Origin: Alkalibacterium sp034520745
GTDB taxonomy: Bacteria > Bacillota > Bacilli > Lactobacillales > Carnobacteriaceae_A
Reading direction: 5' to 3'
DNA length: 64,000 nucleotides
Assembly: GCA_034520745.1 (NCBI GenBank)
Contig: JAXHNF010000002.1
Location: 1-64,000, forward strand
Positions 56,329 through 64,000 of this stretch are shown here, piece after piece. The notes beneath the pieces were generated by a model, which was not told the DNA's origin, did no database searches, and worked only from the letters and a program-made list of their open reading frames with translations. Made by a program: the position numbers and the translations under genes. Within the stretch, counting starts at the first letter, position 1, and each line of letters opens with the position of its first letter.

Positions 56329-57307
56329 ATGCATCAGACAATTTAAAAGGTAAAACTGAGTCATATAGCAGCCTTAAGCGCCTTGACGCTTGTTCCCGAT
56401 TTCCACAGTGTAGCGCTTCTCGAAGGGGATCGATACCAGCGTGGTCCCATGAAGCCTGGGGACTACCCACATTCGTATACGGCGGAGGACTGGATGACGC
56501 ACAAATCGACGAAACCGCTGATCCTGGCTGGGTATCGATGACAGGGAAAACGTGGCGAGTGTCGATGTGACGGGTGAAGACCTGCAGAATTATCTGGGGA
56601 CCGGATCGGGAAACACCGCCAGCATGATTTCTTCCGTTTTAGTTCAGCGTGAAGATGAAGGCGACGGCGTTGACGTTTTAATTGAAACACCGGATGCCAT
56701 TACAGAAATCACTGCAGAGCAGTATGCGAACGCGGCCATCACAGCCGGTGTGGAAGACGTCACGATCATGGTCGCGAGCATCCGTCCGGTGACAGGTGAA
56801 AGTGCTTTGACCGGTATTTATAAAGCCTTTGACGTTAATGGCGAAGACCTGGATCAGGACCGCATGGAAGTCGCACAGGAGGAACTGGAAACGACCAATG
56901 ACATCGCTCGAGGAGAATGCGGGCGAAGAAGGGTTTGACACATCTCGTGTTCGACCAGGCTATCGTAGAGATCAAGCAGCAGCTGGCTGAGCTTCGTGAT
57001 CAGCAGGGCGAACTGGCGACCCGCGAAGACATCGAGCGCATAATCAATGAGGCACTGGAAAATAACGATCTGCAGAATATCATCAGTCAGGAACAGATCA
57101 ACCGTCTACTGGCCTTCTTTGAACGGTACCAGCAGACTGGCGCGATCGATTCGGCTCAAGTCAGAGAGCAGCTGGAAAACCTTTCTGATAACATCCGTGA
57201 CCGTTTCGGCGACGTCTGGCAGGATGCGGAAGACAGTGGGTCTGATCGATCAGATCGGCAATTTCTTCCAGCGGATCTGGGAAGCAATCAGGAACTTCTT
57301 CAACTAA
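56329..57307 (+). CDS. DUF1002 secreted protein (YpuA-like), several frameshifts
   Basis: ATG 56329 behind AAAGGAGAG; the start reads MHQTI, then across a shift KLSHIAALSALTLVP, a signal peptide. The DUF1002 core is spread over frames: FVYGGGLDDAQIDETAD, NVASVDVTGEDLQNYLGTG, SALTGIYKAFDVNGEDLDQD, then a helical stalk QAIVEIKQQLAELRDQQGEL and the amphipathic tail IGNFFQRIWEAIRNFFN ending at 57307. Layout and roughly 320-residue length match Bacillus YpuA. At least four disruptions. Extracytoplasmic, function unknown. Confidence 0.7.
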
Positions 57308-57312
57308 AACTG

Positions 57313-57353
57313 AAAAAGACAGGATCACAGTTTTAGCGTGATCCTGTCTTTTG
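57313..57353 (+). terminator. Terminator of DUF1002 gene
   Basis: AAAAAGACAGGATCAC and GTGATCCTGTCTTTT form a 15-pair stem with T-run. Confidence 0.9.
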
Positions 57354-57389
57354 CTTACTGTGAAAATCCAGTCAAAGTTCACAGATAAT

Positions 57390-57443
57390 AAAAAACTATT
57401 CCACCCTGATGCGTCGAGCAGCAGAAGGTGGAATAGTTTTTTA
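57390..57443. terminator. Terminator of tyrS operon
   Basis: AAAAAACTATTCCACC and GGTGGAATAGTTTTTT; on the minus strand it ends the Nudix-tyrS transcript. Confidence 0.9.
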
Positions 57444-57452
57444 TGTTTCGCT

Positions 57453-58720
57453 TTAAATCAGGTGGACCAGGAAGTATTTCTTCTTGCCTTTTCTTACGAT
57501 AACGAAACGGCCTTCGAAACTGTCTTTTTCAGTAATGACGTAATCGACATCTTTGACCTGAACACCTTTGATGCGGATCGCGCCGTTTTTGATGTCTTCG
57601 CGTGCCTGACGGCGTGAAGGTTCGATTTTTGTGATATCCACTAAAAATTCCACCAGGTTCTGCTCGCCGGCGGGTGCTTCCTGACGACGGCACGTCTTTG
57701 AAGGTCAGCTCGATCTGCTTGGCGGTCAGCTCCTGAATGTCACCGGAGAACAGGGCCTGAGAAATTTTGACGGCTTCATCCAAAGCGTCCTGACCGTGGA
57801 CGAAACGTGTCATTTCTTCAGCCAAGGCTTTTTGGGCAGCACGCTTATGCGGTTCAGTCTCGACCTGCTTTTCAAGCTCTTCGATGTCCTCTTTTGACAG
57901 GAACGTGAAGTATTTCAGGTATTTCACGACGTCGCGGTCATCCTGGTTGAACCAGAACTGGTAAAACTCGGTAAGGGGTCGTTTTTTCAGGATCAAGCCA
58001 GATGGCGCCTTCGGCTGATTTCCCGAATTTTGTCCCGTCAGCTTTAAGGAGAAGCGGAATAGTCAAACCGAATGCTTTCGCTTCCGCGCCTTCTTTCTTA
58101 CGGATCAAGTCCAGGCCGGCCGTGATATTGCCCCACTGGTCCGAACCGCCGATCTGCAGCTGGACGTCTTCGTTCTGGTATAAGTGGAGAAAGTCGACGG
58201 ACTGAATGATCTGATAACTGAATTCAGTAAATGAGATGCCGGTATCCAGACGACTGGAGACAACGTCTTTTGCCAGCATGGTGTTGATGTTGAATTCTTT
58301 CCCGAAATCACGCAGGAAGTCTAAAAAGGACAATTCACTCAGCCAGTCGTAGTTGTTCACCAGCTTGATGCCCGACTGTTCAGAGCCCGCTTCGAACAGC
58401 TGGCGCATCTGACCACTCAGTTTTTCGGCATTCTTTTCGATCTGATCCATCGACTGAAGAAGGCGTTCAGATTTGCGTCCGCTCGGATCACCGATAAAGC
58501 CGGTCCCGCCGCCGATCAGGATGACCGGTTTATGACCGGCCAGCTGGAACCTTTTCAATATCATGAAAGGGATCAAGTGGCCCACGTGCATGCTGTCGCC
58601 GGAAGGGTCGATGCCGCAGTATAGTGAGACAGCTTTTTCACTGGTCAATTCCCGCAGCCCTTCTTCGTCTGTCTGCTGATTGATGGCTCCGCGCCATTCT
58701 AGTTCGTCTAAAATAGTCAT
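57453..58720 (-). CDS. tyrS: Tyrosyl-tRNA synthetase, two frameshifts
   Basis: Charges tRNA-Tyr. ATG 58720 behind AAAGGAGCG. Class I signature HVGHL in GIDPSGDSMHVGHLIPFM; tyrosine-binding DQWGNITAGLDLI; KMSKS equivalent KFGKS in LLLKADGTKFGKSAEG. The frame changes near 57965 (after DPEKTTP) and near 57690, then a C-terminal S4 RNA-binding domain ends SFEGRFVIVRKGKKKYFLV. Reconstructed about 420 residues, normal TyrRS. Because the enzyme is essential, the two indels are most likely errors in the sequence. Second gene behind the T-box. Confidence 0.92.
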
Positions 58721-58775
58721 GTTACGCTCCTTTAAGTGTTAGTTGTGTTTGATTTTCCAGTCACCAAAAACAGAT

Positions 58776-59231
58776 TTATCCAGTATGTTTTGAAGTATTA
58801 TTCCATTCATCGATGACCTTTAAAATAAGGGGTGAGGCATTCGTTTCGTCTAATTCTGCGAAAGACAGCCAGTGTATGCCGTCCGAGTCGTTTTTTCCGT
58901 CGATCACTTCTTCAGGAATGCTTTCAGGTCTGTCGTTTAAGGTAACAGTATATAAAGCAAACACATGATGGGTGATTAAGTAACTGTCTGCCGGTTTGAT
59001 AAACGTATCGTATATTCTTGGTTCCCGGTAATCTGACACACTGTATCCCGTTTCTTCAAAAACTTCTCTGACAAGTGTATCGGTCAGACCTTCGCCGCGT
59101 TCCTGGCTTCCTCCAGGGAGATCGTAGCGGTTTTTATAAGGACCGGAATTTTTAGAAATACACAGCAGTTTGTCCCTGGTGATGGCTACCCCATAGACGC
59201 CAAAGTGCAGTTTATACTCACTTTCTTTCAA
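58776..59231 (-). CDS. Nudix hydrolase in the tyrS operon
   Basis: About 151 residues from TTG 59231 (CAAAGGGGAG upstream); an upstream in-frame ATG would start inside the T-box terminator. Nudix box LPGGSQERGEGLTDTLVREVFEETG has all key residues near residue 50. VYGVAITRDKLLCISKNSGPY is the typical first strand pair. It sits between the T-box leader and tyrS, 55 bases before tyrS, with no terminator between, so tyrosine-starved cells should raise both. Substrate unknown; intact. Confidence 0.75.
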   Translation of the reverse strand: MKESEYKLHFGVYGVAITRDKLLCISKNSGPYKNRYDLPGGSQERGEGLTDTLVREVFEETGYSVSDYREPRIYDTFIKPADSYLITHHVFALYTVTLNDRPESIPEEVIDGKNDSDGIHWLSFAELDETNASPLILKVIDEWNNTSKHTG

Positions 59232-59259
59232 TAGAACTCCCCTTTGAAAATGAAGGCAT

Positions 59260-59490
59260 AAAAAAAACCTCACAAAAAGTCATTGCTTTTTGTCAGGACG
59301 AACAGAGCCGTGGTACCACCTGGTTTAAACAGCTCATAATAAAGACTGCTTTCACTCGTTCCCGTAACGCCGGGTCGCGTCTCAAAAGAGAACCGCTCCA
59401 AGGTGTAATTCGTATCGTCTGTCTCTGCGGATTTTCACCAGCCATCCACTCTCTTTTAAGATCCAGACAACCTACTGTGCCTTTTCATTG
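59260..59490 (-). promoter_or_regulatory. T-box riboswitch, probably tRNA-Tyr specific
   Basis: On the minus strand the T-box AGGTGGTACCACGG (59308-59321) is close to the consensus AGGGTGGNACCGCG. It is followed by the terminator CCTGACAAAAAG-loop-CTTTTTGTGAGG with eight T (59260-59295), which competes with the antiterminator. Upstream is a long stem I region with GTGAAAATCC. Two UAC triplets lie in the probable specifier loop (plus-strand 59405-59407 and 59412-59414), which fits tyrosine and the downstream tyrS gene. Uncharged tRNA-Tyr would allow read-through into Nudix-tyrS. Confidence 0.85.
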
Positions 59491-59688
59491 CTTTACCTAT
59501 TTATAATCGTCAGTATAAGGGAATAGAGCCGGCAAGTCAACCTCAAACTGGTCGGGTTGGGTTTGTGTACATTCCGATCTGATGCAGATATTTTTTTCGA
59601 TATCGTCATATTTCATAGTTTTTAAGTGGCGTTATATCCGGTGTGTGCTAAAATATAATTAAGAGCTAGTGTGAAAGGATGATGACGC

Positions 59689-62109
59689 TTGGTAACAAAC
59701 AGAAAAGAAGTATTCACTATCGATAGCGAACCAGAAGCGCCAGCAGCATCTCAAGTGATCTGCGAGCATTACGAAAACTACCGGTTTACCGTTTTGACTG
59801 CCGCACTCATTCGGGTGGAGTACAGTCCTAATGGTGAATTTGAAGACCATGCAACCCAGACGGTCCTGAACCGAAATTTTAACACACCGGAATTCAATAG
59901 AAAAGAAAATGACGAATATCTGGAAATCATCACGTCTAAAGTCCATCTGATCTTTCATAAAGAAAAAGGCGGATTTACCAAAAACAATCTGCGGATCGAA
60001 GCGATCGGTAACTACAGTCTCTACCACAGTACCTGGTACTTTGGGGTTACACCGAAAACGCTGAAAGGTACGGCACGAACACTGGACTTCTCAGATGGGG
60101 CTGTCGAACTGGAAGAAGGCCTGATGAACAAGGACGGTTATTCCGTGTTCAGTGACAGCAAATCCATGAGACTGACTGATGACGGCTGGGTTAAAAAACG
60201 ACCAAAAGGTATCACGGATATCTATTTCTTCGGTTACGGTCGGGATTATCTGGGAACGCTGAAGGATTACCATCACCTGACCGGAAAGACACCGATGCTG
60301 CCGCGTTACGCCATGGGAAACTGGTGGAGCCGATACTACCCTTATTCACAGGAAGGGTATAAAAAACTGATCACTGAATTCGAATCCAGGAACATCCCGT
60401 TTTCTGTTGCCGTCATAGATATGGACTGGCACCTGACGAACGTCCCGCCGGAATACGGATCAGGATGGACCGGGTACACCTGGGATACGGACTTGTTCCC
60501 GGATCCTGAAGAATTCCTCGGCTGGCTTCAGAAACACGGCCTGCGCACGACTTTGAACCTGCATCCGGCCAACGGCGTCCAGCCTTATGAAGAAATGTAT
60601 GAACCGATGGCCAAAGAAATGGGCATAGACATCGAAGAGAAGAAACCCATCAATTTTGACATTGCCAACCATGAGTTTCTGGATGCCTACTTTAAATATC
60701 TCCATCACCCGCACGAAGAGTTGGGCGTGGACTTCTGGTGGATCGACTGGCAGCAGGGGAGTGTCACAAAAGTGGAAGGGCTGGATCCGCTCTGGATGCT
60801 GAACCATTTCCACTTCCTGGACAACGGCAGAAATGAGAGCCGGCCGCTTGTCTTCTCCAGATATGCCGGACTGGGATCACACAGATACCCGATCGGTTTT
60901 TCCGGAGATACCGCAGCCACCTGGAATTCACTTGATTTCCAGCCTTACTTTACGGCGACCGCTTCCAATGTCGGCTACAGCTGGTGGAGCCATGATATCG
61001 GCGGACACTACGGTGGAAAAAAGACAATGAGCTTTTTGTAAGATGGGTACAGTTCGGTGTCTTTTCTCCGATCAATCGCCTGCACAGTCAGGACGGAGAA
61101 TTCAGCGGCAAAGAGCCGTGGCGTTACGGACGGACAGCCGAAGGAATCGTTTCAAGGTTCATGCGCCTGAGACATTCGACTGATCCCCTACCTCTATACA
61201 ATGAATGTGATCAATCACTTTGACGATTTTCCGCTCATCCGGCCGATGTACTATCATTATCCGTGGAAAGATGAAGCCTATGACGTGCCGAATCAGTACT
61301 ATTTTGGGACACAGATGATCGTTGCGCCGGTCACGACTCCCATGAGTGATGACCTGCGTCTCGGGAAAGTGAAAGTCTGGCTTCCGGAAGGCAGATGGTA
61401 TGATTTCTTCATCAATCGTTCCTATGAAGGGGACCGTGTCATTGACATGTACCGCTCTCTGTCGGCGTATCCAGTCTTTGTGAAAGCCGGAGGGATCATA
61501 CCGATGGATCAGAGTTACAGCAACCATACGGATAATCCAAAAAACATGGAGCTGAGAGTTTATGCCGGAGAAAATGGCAGCTTTTCACTTTATGAGGACG
61601 ACGGACTGGGTCAGGGCATAGAAGAAGTCACCACCAAAATGTCACTTGTGTGGAAAGATAATGACAAGGACTGGGCCATTTTTCAGATCAATAAACCTGA
61701 AGGCAATCTTGAGGTTCTTCCAGAAGAGCGTCAGTTCACGCTTTCTCTTATCGGCTTTGCCTGCCAAACGATGCCTGAGGTCCATGTGAATGACGAGCCC
61801 GTCGAGGTCGACGTATACCGTAAAGGCAAAGTGACTACAGTAGTGATTCCCGAGCAGCCGGTGGATTCAAGCTATACGATTTTATTCAAGGAAGTGCAGC
61901 TCAAGAAAAATGACATGCACGGTGAGCTGTTCCGATTCCTGGACCGTTCACAGCTGCCTGCAAGCCTTAAGGAGAAAATCTATAACACGATCATCAGAGG
62001 AAAAACAAGTGCACGTGTGATCAGTGCACTCCTGGCATTGGATCTGGGTGAAGACCTGATCGATGCCATCAGTGAAATCGTCTGGGCCATGCCTGACGAC
62101 GTCGACTGA
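59689..62109 (+). CDS. Glycoside hydrolase family 31 (alpha-glucosidase type), two frameshifts
   Basis: TTG 59689 behind GAAAGGATG. N-terminal beta domain (residues 10-190), then the TIM barrel: GNWWSRYYPYSQEGYKKL, FSVAVIDMDWHLT, the nucleophile Asp in VDFWWIDWQQGS, acid/base Asp in FSGDTAATWNSL. Shifts near 61025 and 61180 interrupt the stretch DNELFVRWVQFGVFSPINRL and LIPYLYTMNV. C-terminal beta domains include PVFVKAGGIIPMDQSY. A helical extension of about 60 residues ends at 62109. About 807 residues; no signal peptide, so cytoplasmic. Exact sugar specificity unclear. Confidence 0.85.
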
Positions 62110-62130
62110 TCCAACGGCGCAACAGCTGAA

Positions 62131-62193
62131 AAAGGAAGACAGCAAATGAGTCAAAAGTCTGAAGACTTTATGACGCTGTCTTCCTTTTTTCTG
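62131..62193 (+). terminator. Terminator of GH31 gene
   Basis: AAAAGGAAGACAGC and GCTGTCTTCCTTTTTT close a long stem. Confidence 0.85.
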
Positions 62194-62263
62194 AATTTTG
62201 TGTGTGCACTTTCATATACATGATACAATGGAAAAGAAGTCTTAAAGAAAGTGAGCATCCAAT

Positions 62264-63088
62264 ATGACAAAAATAGTCTTTTTAGATATCGATGGAACGC
62301 TGGTCACAAAATATAACAGCATTCCTAAATCAACGAAACGAGCAATCAGACAGTTAAAGGAAAACGGGGTCCTTCCCGTCATAGCGACCGGACGCGCACC
62401 GCTGCTCATCGAAGAAGTGCGGCGTGAACTGGAAATCGACAGTTATATCGCGATGAATGGCCAGCTGGTGGTGCATGAAGGGGAAATCGTCTTTCATAAT
62501 CCGATTGAAAAGGAAAAAGTCGATCGTCTGATCAGTCGTGCCGTGGAGAAAAACGACGGCATCATCTTATGCGGTGCCAAGGATATTTTCAGTAACGCCA
62601 TTGTGTCTTTAGCGAAACGCAGTTCTGTCCTGACCCTGCTGAAGGGCCTGGTGAAAATGATACCGGGGTCGATCCAGGTATCCTTCTTCAGCCGTCTGAT
62701 CAAAAAGCCGCCAAAACCGAAGGATTATGAAGGCAAGCCAATCTATCAGGTGATCATTGAAACATCGGAGGAAGAAGAAGAGCAGTATAGAAAAGATTTC
62801 AGCACGCTGAATTTTGCCCGCTCCAACCATTATACGGTAGATATCATTTCCAAGGGGATATCGAAAGCGACGGGGATCGAACACTACCTGAAACACGTTG
62901 GTGCAGACAAAGAAGACACGTATGCCTTTGGTGACAGCCCCAACGACCTGGAGATGCTTGATTACGTTCATACGAGTATCGCGATGGGAAACGGCTGGGA
63001 CAACGTCAAAGCTGTTGCCGACTACGTGACGGACGCTGCGGGTAAAGACGGCATCGAAAAAGCGCTGAAACATTTCAAACTAATTTAA
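62264..63088 (+). CDS. HAD-superfamily hydrolase, Cof type (IIB)
   Basis: 274 residues, intact. Motif I IVFLDIDGTLV (nucleophile DID), motif II in PVIATGRAP, Lys of motif III in ISKGISKATGIEHYL and motif IV FGDSPNDLEML. The cap between residues 80 and 190 is of the Cof C2B type. Substrate probably a phosphorylated sugar or cofactor. Lies between GH31 and metG, each separated by a terminator. Confidence 0.85.
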   Translation: MTKIVFLDIDGTLVTKYNSIPKSTKRAIRQLKENGVLPVIATGRAPLLIEEVRRELEIDSYIAMNGQLVVHEGEIVFHNPIEKEKVDRLISRAVEKNDGIILCGAKDIFSNAIVSLAKRSSVLTLLKGLVKMIPGSIQVSFFSRLIKKPPKPKDYEGKPIYQVIIETSEEEEEQYRKDFSTLNFARSNHYTVDIISKGISKATGIEHYLKHVGADKEDTYAFGDSPNDLEMLDYVHTSIAMGNGWDNVKAVADYVTDAAGKDGIEKALKHFKLI

Positions 63089-63090
63089 AT

Positions 63091-63112
63091 ACAGGTCAGG
63101 CCTGTCTTTTTC
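63091..63112 (+). terminator. Short terminator before metG
   Basis: ACAGG-TCAGG-CCTGT followed by CTTTTTC. Confidence 0.5.
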
Positions 63113-63202
63113 AGTGAACGTGCCTATGCTATACTAGTGAGGAAACGTTTGTTGATGACACGAACAACTAAATTACAGTTTAAATCAAAGGAGGACATTA
63201 AG

Positions 63203-64000
63203 TTGTCTGAAAGAAAGTCATTTTATATCACCACCCCTATTTACTACCCGAGCGGAAAACTCCACATCGGGAATGCCTATACAACGATTGCCTGTGATGT
63301 ACTGGCACGCTATAAACGTTTAAAAGGTTTCGATTCCTTCTACCTAACCGGCACAGATGAGCACGGTCAGAAAATCGAAACAAAAGCAAAAGAACTGGGT
63401 CAGACGCCGCAGGAATACGTTGATGCGATGGCTGAAGGCATCCAGTCACTCTGGGAAACGCTTGAGATCTCAAACGATGACTTTATTCGCACGAACCAAA
63501 CCTCAGCATAAAGCCGTTGTAGGAAAAATCTTTGAAAAACTGCTCGAACAGGGCGATATTTATCTGGGCGATTATGCCGGATGGTATTCTGTTTCGGACG
63601 AAGAGTTTTTCACAGAAACGCAGCTGGCCGAAGTATTTAAAGATGCAGAAGGAAACGTGACTGGCGGCATTGCACCGAGCGGACACGAAGTCCAGTGGGT
63701 CAAGGAAGAATCTTATTTCTTCAAAATGGGCAAGTATGCCGACCGTTTGCTGGAGTACTACGACACGCACCCGGAATTTATTCAGCCGGAATCCCGAAAA
63801 AAAGAAATGATCAACAATTTCATCAAACCGGGTCTTGAAGATCTGGCTGTGTCCAGGACGACTTTCGACTGGGGCGTAGAAGTACCGTCCAATCCTAAAC
63901 ACGTCGTTTATGTCTGGATCGATGCACTGACGAACTATATCACAGCTCTCGGCTATGACCCGGACCTGGGGGGCTTTGACCAGCAGCCGGAAGCTTTCAG
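63203..64000 (+). CDS. metG: Methionyl-tRNA synthetase, partial, one frameshift
   Basis: Charges tRNA-Met. TTG 63203 follows AAAGGAGG. SFYITTPIYYPSGKLHIGNA carries the HIGH equivalent HIGN; LTGTDEHGQKIETKA binds methionine. Near 63497 one extra base shifts the frame and the sequence continues KPQHKAVVGKIFEKLLEQGD, GWYSVSDEEFF and VYVWIDALTNYITALG. The gene leaves the window before the KMSKS loop. The cysteine zinc knuckle of the MetRS1 type is absent, as is usual for the Gram-positive MetG form. Essential, so the frameshift is probably an error. Confidence 0.9.

Overview
The window is chromosomal DNA from a low-to-medium GC Gram-positive bacterium, most likely a member of the Lactobacillales. 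Strong AGGAGG-type ribosome binding sites, frequent GTG/TTG starts, a T-box leader, cre-like and WalR-like sites, a class II ribonucleotide reductase, glycerol/dihydroxyacetone genes and PTS-linked DhaM all point that way. A Carnobacteriaceae-type genome (Trichococcus/Alkalibacterium-like) is my best guess, from family resemblance only. Gene density is normal and there is no prophage, IS element, rRNA, tRNA or CRISPR array.

Layout: 1-2.9 kb holds remnants of an SMP-30 and a DUF302 gene, then a yxlEFG-like membrane/ABC module. 3.7-9.2 kb is a cupin gene and a cluster for 3-hydroxybutyrate use (thiolase, CoA transferase A and B, 3-hydroxybutyrate dehydrogenase, GntP-type permease), with a convergent LysR gene. 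10.8-17.4 kb has type I pullulanase, a DtxR/MntR regulator and the divergent manganese-type ABC operon. 17.9-24.1 kb has a LacI regulator, the ppx-ppk polyphosphate pair and a secreted coiled-coil/3D-domain wall protein. 24.3-31.5 kb has an AAC(3)-family gene, a hydrolase, then a DUF4430 protein, an ECF S component and a B12-dependent ribonucleotide reductase split by two group I introns, followed by an aldo/keto reductase. 31.7-41.3 kb is mostly housekeeping (uvrC, GNAT, LURP-one, yvrJ, pdxK, sirtuin, Nudix, Cof phosphatase, ung, pta, YflT). 41.5-50.8 kb has glpK-glpD, dhaL-dhaM, a YwrO-like reductase and a DUF2207 protein. 51-57.3 kb has a broken GntR-kdgA-kdgK cluster, two Rossmann-fold reductases and a DUF1002 protein. 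57.4-64 kb has a T-box-controlled Nudix-tyrS operon, a GH31 glycosidase, a Cof phosphatase and the start of metG.

Two things stand out. First, five intergenic arrays (about 9.3, 17.5, 26.1, 46.4 and 56.0 kb) are built from degenerate palindromic units repeated every 51-54 bp, close to five turns of B-DNA. Three different palindromic words are used, and four of the five arrays lie between the 3' ends of convergent genes. Second, the adenosylcobalamin-dependent ribonucleotide reductase carries two related ORF-less group I introns whose splice sites can be fixed to the base by P1 pairing. It sits beside a probable cobalamin uptake pair.

Many genes carry single-base frameshifts, including essential ones (metG, tyrS), so much of this is probably sequencing or assembly error. 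A few stretches (1-1.2 kb and 51-53.6 kb) are disrupted so densely that real decay is also possible. For such genes I give the span of the reconstructed gene and mark where the frame changes.
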